7,012 nt of DNA, from the NCBI GenBank assembly GCA_036499025.1, contig DASYEM010000120.1:1-7012 (forward strand), read 5' to 3'. Source of the stretch: Parvibaculum sp036499025. GTDB lineage: Bacteria > Pseudomonadota > Alphaproteobacteria > Parvibaculales > Parvibaculaceae. A program made the translations under genes and the position numbers. The notes under the pieces were generated by a model. The model did no database searches. It worked only from the letters and a program-made list of their open reading frames with translations, and was not told the origin of the DNA. Each line of letters opens with the position of its first letter. The first letter of the stretch is position 1. Below, piece by piece: positions 1 through 5,422 of this stretch.

Positions 1-844
1 AGGCCATGTCGTTGAGGCCGTATTTGAACCAGTAAAGGATGCACTTTCCGAACATGGTGAGCGCAATGGAAACGACGGTGATCGCGCCGAAGACCTGCGC
101 CAGCGGCGGATTGTGGCGCAGCATGTTCCAGAATTTTCCGATGTCGTAAAAGAACGCGACCGCCGCTGCCGAGACGGAAAGGCGCGGTTCCGACGATGGC
201 TCTTCGGGCGGTTCGTGCGTCGTGAAAAACGTGATGGTGATGATGACGACGGAAAGCGTGCCGAGCAGGATCGCCGAAAGCGCATAGCCGACATCCTCCC
301 GGCCTTTGCCGAGCGTGGCGACGAGGAGCGGAAAGGCGATGGCGACGGAAAGGCCGCCGATGGCCGCGAAGAAGACGCGGCAACCGGCGATGACCGCGCG
401 TTCGTTGCTGTCGTCGGTGATGCGCGCCGATAACGAGGAATAGGGGATCGACATCACCGTATAGGCGGTGCGCAGCGCGACATGGGTGAGAATCGCATAG
501 GCGACAAGCGCCGCGCCTTTGAGCGGCGGCGCCCAGAAAGCCAGCGCAAAGCAGATGGCGCAGGGAACGGCGCCTGCCAGCAGATAAGGTCGGTAGCGCC
601 CGAGCTTCGTTCTGGTGCGATCGGCGATGGCGCCCATGATCGGGTCGGAAATGCCGTCCCAGATGGAGGCGACGGAATAGGCGACGCCCGCCCAGATCGG
701 CGAAATGCCCATGACATCGGTATAGAAATAATAGAGAAACAGGCCGATGGACTGCCAGAAGAGGTTCATTCCCAGGTCGCCGAACGAATAACCGAGCCTT
801 TGGCCCCATCTGAGGCGACCGCCTGTGTCGGCTGTTGCTGTCAC
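1..844 (-). CDS. MFS sugar:cation symporter, GPH (MelB-like) family, 5' part only
   Basis: Inner-membrane secondary transporter that would import a sugar or glycoside with a proton or sodium ion. The start is a GTG at 844-842; no ATG fits. An AGGGGA ribosome site lies 6 nt upstream. The visible 281 residues contain about seven hydrophobic segments (near residues 22-42, 47-73, 88-105, 111-138, 150-175, 183-205 and 250-275) and a polar central loop (HEPPEEPSSEP). Family signatures are clear: W62-D63-G-I-S66-D67-P68, then D75-R-T and G82-R-Y-R-P86. As I recall MelB numbering, D63 and D67 match its cation-site residues D55 and D59, and T129 matches T121. N58 is replaced by S66, and the galactoside-binding D19 and D124 by N27 and S132. 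The substrate is therefore probably not melibiose. The gene continues past the left edge (usual length about 450-480 aa). It is divergent from the LacI regulator and has a LacI-type operator in its promoter. Confidence 0.93.
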   Translation of the reverse strand, partial: MTATADTGGRLRWGQRLGYSFGDLGMNLFWQSIGLFLYYFYTDVMGISPIWAGVAYSVASIWDGISDPIMGAIADRTRTKLGRYRPYLLAGAVPCAICFALAFWAPPLKGAALVAYAILTHVALRTAYTVMSIPYSSLSARITDDSNERAVIAGCRVFFAAIGGLSVAIAFPLLVATLGKGREDVGYALSAILLGTLSVVIITITFFTTHEPPEEPSSEPRLSVSAAAVAFFYDIGKFWNMLRHNPPLAQVFGAITVVSIALTMFGKCILYWFKYGLNDMA

Positions 845-850
845 TCGAAA

Positions 851-858
851 TCCCCTTT
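851..858 (-). promoter_or_regulatory. Ribosome binding site of the transporter gene
   Basis: Read on the minus strand this is AAAGGGGA, ending 6 nt before the GTG at 844. It supports the GTG as the real start, since the conserved N-terminal transporter sequence begins a few codons later and no ATG lies in frame nearby. Confidence 0.7.
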
Positions 859-911
859 GCACTCAATCGTCGGCGAAAGCGCCCGGAAAACCCCATGGGT
901 GGCGCGGGGCG

Positions 912-941
912 AAAATAGGAAGGATTTGACAACGTTGTCAA
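912..941 (-). promoter_or_regulatory. Candidate sigma-70 promoter of the transporter gene
   Basis: On the minus strand a perfect -35 box TTGACA (941-936) is followed after 18 bp by TATTTT (917-912), a 4 of 6 match to the -10 consensus; CTATTT one base earlier gives a 17-bp spacer. Transcription would begin near 905, leaving a leader of about 60 nt before the GTG at 844. The -35 box lies inside the 20-bp operator palindrome, so a bound repressor would block RNA polymerase directly. Confidence 0.6.
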
Positions 942-943
942 AT
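924..943. promoter_or_regulatory. LacI-family operator, perfect 20-bp palindrome
   Basis: ATTTGACAACGTTGTCAAAT is a perfect palindrome with a central AACGTT, the same centre as the PurR-type operator, where hinge-helix leucines intercalate at the central CG step. It sits between the divergent transporter and LacI-family genes. A near copy lies in front of the TonB-dependent receptor (2211-2230). That the neighbouring regulator binds it is an inference from family, symmetry and position. Confidence 0.85.
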
Positions 944-1005
944 ACTCTTCCCCCGCCTTGAAATCCATGTCCCGCCCCGTCCGGGCTTGCGCGCCTTCGC
1001 CGCCA

Positions 1006-1034
1006 TTGATCGACGCCGATCCAATGGGCATAAG
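1006..1034 (+). promoter_or_regulatory. Candidate promoter of the LacI-family regulator
   Basis: TTGATC (1006-1011) and CATAAG (1029-1034) are each 4 of 6 matches to the sigma-70 boxes and are separated by 17 bp. Transcription would start near 1041, about 63 nt before the ATG at 1104. The site lies outside the 924-943 palindrome, so the regulator may escape strong autorepression. Assignment is by consensus only. Confidence 0.35.
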
Positions 1035-1052
1035 AGAGGCTTGCGGGGCGCG

Positions 1053-1072
1053 GCGATCCCTTGAGGGATCGC
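1053..1072. repeat. Perfect 9-bp inverted repeat in the regulator leader
   Basis: GCGATCCCT, spacer TG, AGGGATCGC: two perfect 9-base arms, 31 nt upstream of the regulator's ATG. It does not resemble the 924-943 operator. It could be a binding site for another dimeric regulator. As RNA it could form an 8-bp stem with a UUGA loop just before the ribosome site. No U-run follows, so it is not a typical terminator. Confidence 0.6.
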
Positions 1073-1103
1073 ATGACCGGCCAGCGCTGGGTGGACGATC
1101 GGG

Positions 1104-2168
1104 ATGAGCAGGAAAAAAGCTGGCGGCGAAACCGGGGACGCGCCGCAGGGCGAAATCAACTCCACGATCAAGGACGTCGCGCGGCTTGCAGGCGTTTCGA
1201 TCAAGACGGTGTCGCGCGTCGTCAACAATGAACCCAATGTCACCGAGGCGATGCGCAAGAAGGTGCAGGACGCGATCCGTCGCTGCGACTATGTGCCGAA
1301 CCGCTCGGCGCGCGGGCTTGCGGGGCGCAAGTCTTTTCTGATCGGGCTTTTTTACGAACGGCAGAATTCGAGCTACATCACGCGCATTCAGGCAGGCGTT
1401 CTCGCCTATTGCCGGAACCAGGGTTACGAACTTCTCATCCATCCTTTCGGGAGCGGCAATGAAAGCGTCTTGCCGGAAATCGAAAAGGTCGTTCAGCGTT
1501 CCAATCTCGACGGTGTCATTCTGACGCCCTTCTTTTCGGAATGGACGCAGCTCCTGGATTTTCTCGACGGCATAAAGCTTCCATATGCGCGTGTCACCGC
1601 CGTGCTCGACGATCACCGCTCGCCGTTTGTGTCCTGCGACGATTTCGACGCCGCCTTTCGGATGACGAAATATCTGATCGATCTCGGCCACAAACGGATC
1701 GGCTTCATCAAAGGCCATCCCCGGCATAACTCGGCCGCGCATCGACATGCCGGGTATGTCGCGGCGTTGAAGGCAGCGAACCTCGTGGCCTCACCCGATC
1801 TCGTCGCACAGGGCGATTACAGTTTCACTTCGGGCGAGGCGGCGAGCCGTCTGTTGCTCGACAAAGCGCCCGACGTGACGGCGATTTTCGCCAGCAATGA
1901 CGACATGGCCGCCGGCGTTCTCCGCGTCGCTCATCAACGAAAGCTTGCAGTGCCCGACGATCTTTCTGTGGTGGGCTTCGACGACGCCGACATCGCTCGC
2001 AAGCTCTGTCCGGGCCTCACGACGATCCGGCAACCGGTGCGGGATCTGGCGGCGCGCGCTTCCGCCTTGTTGATTTCGTCGCTGCGCGGCGAGGCTCAGG
2101 ATCAACAGCCGCAGCAATTGCTTCCCCTCGAAATCATCATCCGCGACTCCGCCAGCCGCGCAAAATAG
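1104..2168 (+). CDS. LacI-family transcriptional repressor of the sugar-uptake genes
   Basis: Cytoplasmic DNA-binding regulator of 354 aa, a usual length for the family. A 20-residue polar N-terminal tail precedes the helix-turn-helix (about residues 22-42: T-I-K-D-V-A-R-L-A-G-V-S-I-K-T-V-S-R-V-V-N). The hinge helix follows at 63-77 with its key Leu72 (equivalent to Leu56 of LacI). At the LacI Tyr17/Gln18 specificity positions it has Ile33/Lys34. Residues 79-340 are the periplasmic-binding-protein-like effector domain, with typical stretches L-G-H-K-R-I-G-F-I, F-A-S-N-D-D-M-A-A-G and D-L-S-V-V-G-F-D-D. The ATG is preceded by a weak GGTGGA (1090-1095, 8-nt gap). Location between a sugar symporter and a TonB-dependent receptor, with matching palindromes before both, points to local control of carbohydrate uptake. 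The inducer is not evident. No terminator is clear after the gene. Confidence 0.95.
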   Translation: MSRKKAGGETGDAPQGEINSTIKDVARLAGVSIKTVSRVVNNEPNVTEAMRKKVQDAIRRCDYVPNRSARGLAGRKSFLIGLFYERQNSSYITRIQAGVLAYCRNQGYELLIHPFGSGNESVLPEIEKVVQRSNLDGVILTPFFSEWTQLLDFLDGIKLPYARVTAVLDDHRSPFVSCDDFDAAFRMTKYLIDLGHKRIGFIKGHPRHNSAAHRHAGYVAALKAANLVASPDLVAQGDYSFTSGEAASRLLLDKAPDVTAIFASNDDMAAGVLRVAHQRKLAVPDDLSVVGFDDADIARKLCPGLTTIRQPVRDLAARASALLISSLRGEAQDQQPQQLLPLEIIIRDSASRAK

Positions 2169-2210
2169 CCACGACCTTCGGCGAAAAGCGGCGACGTCTC
2201 GATTGCCATG

Positions 2211-2230
2211 AATTGACAGCGTTGTCATAT
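2211..2230. promoter_or_regulatory. Second LacI-family operator, before the TonB-dependent receptor
   Basis: AATTGACAGCGTTGTCATAT matches the 924-943 palindrome at 17 of 20 positions and is itself symmetrical at 7 of 10 base pairs. The core TTGACA-n-CGTTGTCA is kept. It lies 72 bp before the receptor start and overlaps the -35 box, so binding should repress the receptor. Its imperfect right side suggests weaker binding than at the transporter site. Confidence 0.8.
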
Positions 2231-2241
2231 TGGGTTACGGA
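2213..2241 (+). promoter_or_regulatory. Candidate promoter of the TonB-dependent receptor
   Basis: A perfect -35 box TTGACA (2213-2218) lies within the operator. After 17 bp comes TACGGA (2236-2241), a poor -10 match that keeps only the leading TA. Transcription would start near 2248, leaving a leader of about 55 nt. The -35 part is convincing; the -10 part is uncertain. Confidence 0.45.
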
Positions 2242-2252
2242 GTCGCCCCATT

Positions 2253-2277
2253 GTGACCAGGAGGGGCCTGGAATCAC
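2253..2277 (+). other. Hairpin at the start of the receptor mRNA leader
   Basis: GTGACCAGG (2253-2261) can pair with CCTGG (2267-2271) and TCAC (2274-2277), leaving a 5-nt loop AGGGG and a 2-nt AA bulge: 9 base pairs in all. It would lie within about 5 nt of the predicted transcript start. A GGAGGGG ribosome-site-like run sits in and beside the loop, but no usable start codon follows it (an in-frame TTG at 2282 meets TAA two codons on). It may protect the mRNA end or tune translation. Confidence 0.45.
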
Positions 2278-2288
2278 TGTTTTGCGTT

Positions 2289-2296
2289 AAGGGGGG
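2289..2296 (+). promoter_or_regulatory. Ribosome binding site of the receptor gene
   Basis: AAGGGGGG ends 6 nt before the GTG at 2303 and supports that unusual start codon. The GTG is the first codon of a well-formed signal peptide, and the next upstream in-frame codons include TAA at 2288. Confidence 0.7.
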
Positions 2297-2302
2297 CTCA
2301 AA

Positions 2303-4645
2303 GTGAGAACGTGGATATTGTCGAGCGCGGTTATGGCCGCACTCAGCGTCAGTCTGTCGCCTGTGCAGGCGGCGGAAGCACCGGCGGCGCCGGCGAGCGA
2401 CGCGACCCAGAATCAGGCGGACGCCAAGCAGGCTGAAACCAAGGCGGCGGCCAAGCCTTCCGAAGGCGTGGAAACCATCGTCGTCACGGCGCAGAAGCGC
2501 TCGGAAAACATTCAGAAGGTGCCGGTCGCCGTCACCGCGATCAGCGGCGAAGACCTCGCGGCGCGCAATCTGAACGACACCGAGTCGATCAAATACGTCG
2601 CGCCGAGCGTGAAGTTCACGAGTGCGAATTCGAACCGCACGGAAGGCTTCTCCATTCGCGGCATCGGCACGCAGTCCTTCGCCGAGGGCCTTGAGCAGAG
2701 TGTTGCGACCGTCATCGACGGCGTCGTCATGGGGCGCTCGGGGCAGGGCCTCGGCAATTTCACGGATATCGAGCGCGTGGAAGTGCTGCGCGGTCCGCAA
2801 GGCATGTTGTTCGGCAAGAACGCGGCGGCGGGCGTCATTTCCGTTATCGGCAAGAAGCCGGTGCTCGGCGAATACTCGGCCTCGATGCACACCTCTTACG
2901 CCAGCGGCAATGACGCGCTGGTCAATGGCATCGCCAATCTTCCGGTGTCGAAAGACTCCGCGCTCCGCATTGACGCTTTCGGCAGCCATCGCGACGGCTA
3001 TATCGAGAACGTCAAGACGGGCGAAGACCTGAACGACGACAACCAGTATGGCGGCAAGGTCAAATATCTCTGGAAGCCGACGAATGATTTCAGCTTCTAC
3101 GCGATCGGCGACTGGAGCCATACCCACTCCAGTTGCTGTGTCTGGACGACGCGCGAGAACACGCCGGGCAGCTATATCGACATCGCGCAGTCGGCGGCGG
3201 GCATCGTGCCCGGACCGAAAAACGACAAGGTGACGCTGGACGGGCCGGTCTATTCGCGCTCGACCACCATGGGCGGCCAGGTCGAAATGAACTGGACGCC
3301 GGGCGCCTACACCTTCACGTCGATCAGCGCCTACCGGAAATGGCGCCAAGATGACGCGGTCGATGCCGATCAGACGTCGCAGCCTTATCTCAGCGAGAAT
3401 TCCGGCGCGCAGCGTCAGAGCCAATTCTCGCAAGAATTGCGTCTGACCTCGCCCGTCGGCAAGCTCTTCGATTATGTCGCCGGTCTCTACTATTGGCATC
3501 AGCAGATCGAAGGCAATAATTATCAGGAGGGCGACAGCGGCGCGCTTTCGGGCACGCCGACCGGCACACGCGCCGACGTGACCATGATCGACTCCATGAA
3601 GACCGACAGCTATGCGGCCTTCGGCCAAGGCACGATCCATGTAAGCGACGACCTGCGGCTGATCGCCGGCGCTCGCGTGACGCGCGATGAGCTATCCTTC
3701 GACTTCGACCGCACGTCGCATGGCGCGTTCACGACGCCGATCCCGTTCCCGCCATTCGCGCTGCCGATCGTCAACACGACGCCCTATGCTTTCACGACAA
3801 AGACGTCCAACAACAACCTGTCGTGGAAACTGGGCGCACAATATGACGTGACGCCGGACGTGATGACCTATGCGACCGTCTCGCGCGGCTACAAGGGTCC
3901 GGGCGTCGGCGGCGTTCTCTACATCGCGCCGGGCGATCAGGCGCTGGTGAAGCCTGAAATCCCGACCTCGTACGAAATTGGCTTCAAGAGCTTGCTGCTC
4001 GATCACAAGCTCCTGTTCAACGTCGCGCTCTTCCAGACGACCTATAAGAACTTCCAGACACAGGTCTTCAACGGCACGACATTGCTTACCGGAACGGGCG
4101 CGTCGTCGACCATCGTGAATGCGAGCAGCCTCGAAACCAAAGGTGTCGAAGTCGATGCCACGCTGCGCCCGCTCGAAGGTCTGATCCTCAACGGCGGCGT
4201 CAGCTATGTCGACGCCTACTATGGAGACGGCTGCACCAATTGCGGCGGCGTCGGCACGGACACGTCGGGCATGCGTCTGCCCGGCCAGTCGCGCTGGACC
4301 TACACGGTCTCCAGCATGTACGAGCGCCCCGCTTTTGCCGGCGTAACCGGCTTCATTGCGGCCAACTGGTACTGGCGCAGCGGCTCCAACTACGCCAACG
4401 AGTTGAACCCCGCGCTTGCTTCGAAAACCTACCAGGACGGCTACGGCATTCTCGGCGGTAGCGTCGGCCTGGCGAGCGAGGAAGGCGATTGGCGCGTTTC
4501 GCTCTTCGGCAAAAATCTCCTGAACAAGCGTTTCTCCGCGCTCATCATGGGAACGCCCGTTCCTGCATCAGGCGGCGGCTATAGCCAGTTCCTGACGCCG
4601 GACGCCTATCGTCAGGTGGGTGTGACGGCCGATTTCAGCTTCTAA
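2303..4645 (+). CDS. TonB-dependent outer-membrane receptor, probably for a carbohydrate
   Basis: Outer-membrane, energy-gated channel of 780 aa, complete. A signal peptide spans residues 1-23/24 (R2, hydrophobic core, cleavage near S-P-V-Q-A). An Ala/Lys/Gln-rich linker (25-55) follows, then the TonB box E57-T-I-V-V-T-A-Q-K-R66. The plug domain covers about 68-185, including S-I-R-G-I-G, V-I-D-G-V and V-E-V-L-R-G-P-Q-G-M-L-F-G-K-N. The 22-strand barrel fills the rest and ends in the outer-membrane type C-terminus A-D-F-S-F. There is no N-terminal signalling domain, so control through a FecR/sigma-factor route is unlikely. Paired cysteines occur at C278-C279 and C644/C647, probably in exposed loops. 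Sequence family alone would suggest iron-complex uptake. The LacI-type operator before the gene, the neighbouring sugar symporter and the lack of Fur-like signals favour a sugar or glycoside. The start is GTG. The dedicated tonB-exbBD genes follow. Confidence 0.95.
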   Translation: MRTWILSSAVMAALSVSLSPVQAAEAPAAPASDATQNQADAKQAETKAAAKPSEGVETIVVTAQKRSENIQKVPVAVTAISGEDLAARNLNDTESIKYVAPSVKFTSANSNRTEGFSIRGIGTQSFAEGLEQSVATVIDGVVMGRSGQGLGNFTDIERVEVLRGPQGMLFGKNAAAGVISVIGKKPVLGEYSASMHTSYASGNDALVNGIANLPVSKDSALRIDAFGSHRDGYIENVKTGEDLNDDNQYGGKVKYLWKPTNDFSFYAIGDWSHTHSSCCVWTTRENTPGSYIDIAQSAAGIVPGPKNDKVTLDGPVYSRSTTMGGQVEMNWTPGAYTFTSISAYRKWRQDDAVDADQTSQPYLSENSGAQRQSQFSQELRLTSPVGKLFDYVAGLYYWHQQIEGNNYQEGDSGALSGTPTGTRADVTMIDSMKTDSYAAFGQGTIHVSDDLRLIAGARVTRDELSFDFDRTSHGAFTTPIPFPPFALPIVNTTPYAFTTKTSNNNLSWKLGAQYDVTPDVMTYATVSRGYKGPGVGGVLYIAPGDQALVKPEIPTSYEIGFKSLLLDHKLLFNVALFQTTYKNFQTQVFNGTTLLTGTGASSTIVNASSLETKGVEVDATLRPLEGLILNGGVSYVDAYYGDGCTNCGGVGTDTSGMRLPGQSRWTYTVSSMYERPAFAGVTGFIAANWYWRSGSNYANELNPALASKTYQDGYGILGGSVGLASEEGDWRVSLFGKNLLNKRFSALIMGTPVPASGGGYSQFLTPDAYRQVGVTADFSF

Positions 4646-4660
4646 GCCGATCTGAAAATC

Positions 4661-4688
4661 ATCCCCGCCCGGTTCGCCGGGCGGGGAT
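4661..4688 (+). terminator. Strong hairpin after the receptor gene, likely terminator or attenuator
   Basis: ATCCCCGCCCGG and CCGGGCGGGGAT form a perfect 12-bp stem closed by a TTCG tetraloop, 15 nt after the receptor stop. The downstream side reads CTCTCC and lacks a solid T-run, so termination may be partial. No clear promoter is visible between it and tonB. It may let some transcripts run into the tonB cluster, giving more receptor than energiser. Confidence 0.75.
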
Positions 4689-4747
4689 CTCTCCGGCCCT
4701 GGGCCCGACGCCTTCGAGCCCGGCCAAACAGTTTGAGATAGTCCGTG

Positions 4748-5356
4748 ATGTCACATTATTCCGAACGCAGTGGTTCCGGCCGGATCATCGGCTTCGGCTT
4801 TGTGATTGCGCTGCATGTGCTGCTGATCTGGGCGCTGGCCAATGGGCTCGGTGCGAAAGTCGTCGAGGCCGTGAAAGGCCCGATCATCGCCAAGATCATC
4901 GATACGCCGCCCGAGACGAAACACGACGAGCCGCCGCCCCCGCCGCCTCCGGCACTGGATCAGCCGCCACCGCCTTTCGTGCCGCCGCCGGAAATCACGA
5001 TCAACCTGCCCCACGAGACCCCGCCCACCAAGGCAATCGTGGCGGTGCAGTCGACGAAAGCAGTTTCAAGCGCGCGCTCGGCGAAGGTCGATCCAGAAAA
5101 TCCGCCGCGCCACCCCGACTACCCGCCGGAATCGCGGCGCATGGGAGACGAGGGCACGGTGGTGCTTCTGCTCTATCTGCGCGCCGACGGCACGGTGCAG
5201 GAAGCGCGCGTCGATACGTCGAGCGGCTTTTCAAAACTGGACCGCGCCGCCGTGAGGGAAGCGCTGAAGACATGGAAATTTCTACCAGCGACGGATGCCG
5301 GGACAGCCGTTGCGAGCTGGTTTCATTTCGCCGTGACGTTTCGGATGACCGATTAG
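4748..5356 (+). CDS. tonB: TonB energy transducer
   Basis: Periplasm-spanning protein of 202 aa that passes energy from the ExbB-ExbD complex to outer-membrane receptors. One N-terminal membrane anchor lies at about residues 13-34 and keeps the family's key histidine (His23); the serine found four residues before it in E. coli TonB is Val here. A short proline-rich stretch covers 54-81, with one run of seven prolines. The C-terminal TonB domain (about 115-202) shows Y-P-P-E-S-R-R-M-G-D-E-G-T-V, then D-T-S-S-G-F-S-K-L-D-R-A-A-V and W-K-F-L-P-A. The proline section is short compared with E. coli TonB. A GTG at 4745 directly before the ATG is an equally possible start; the ribosome site (GAG near 4735) is weak. 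The exbB and exbD genes follow in the same direction, and a receptor gene precedes it, so this TonB may be dedicated to that receptor. Confidence 0.95.
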   Translation: MSHYSERSGSGRIIGFGFVIALHVLLIWALANGLGAKVVEAVKGPIIAKIIDTPPETKHDEPPPPPPPALDQPPPPFVPPPEITINLPHETPPTKAIVAVQSTKAVSSARSAKVDPENPPRHPDYPPESRRMGDEGTVVLLLYLRADGTVQEARVDTSSGFSKLDRAAVREALKTWKFLPATDAGTAVASWFHFAVTFRMTD

Positions 5357-5359
5357 CCG

Positions 5360-5389
5360 GACGCCGTTTAGCCGGAGTATCCGGGCGTC
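5360..5389 (+). other. Possible spacer hairpin between tonB and exbB
   Basis: CCGGA (5372-5376) pairs with TCCGG (5380-5384) around a GTA loop, and GACGC (5360-5364) pairs with GCGTC (5385-5389) across a 7-nt left bulge. A short direct repeat TTAGCCGGA occurs at 5353-5361 and 5368-5376. There is no T-run, so this is more likely an mRNA stability or processing element, or chance in GC-rich DNA, than a terminator. Confidence 0.25.
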
Positions 5390-5422
5390 ACGCAGAACAA
5401 GACAGACAAGAGGATATGTCTC

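Noticed and set aside
454..717. Minus-strand 87-codon open frame inside the symporter region
   Set aside because: It is in a different frame from the symporter, whose GTG-started frame contains the family motifs.
890..897. Short palindrome CCCATGGG in the symporter leader
   Set aside because: Eight bases only, no second copy near a gene, and easily due to chance.
113..961. Plus-strand open frames at 113-433 and 482-961
   Set aside because: They lie opposite the conserved symporter gene, are charged and low in hydrophobic structure, and the second runs through the promoter and operator region.
938..1258. Minus-strand open frame overlapping the regulator start and the divergent promoter region
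   Set aside because: It covers the helix-turn-helix coding region of the regulator antisense and has no recognisable protein features.
2225..3640. A 471-codon open frame on the minus strand across the receptor gene
   Set aside because: It is antisense to a clear receptor, very rich in Arg, Ala and Asp with no domain, and is the expected open frame opposite GC-rich codons.
4690..4745. GC-rich imperfect inverted repeat (GGCC, GGGC with GCCCGGCC) before tonB
   Set aside because: Arms are short, need a bulge and are expected by chance at this base composition.
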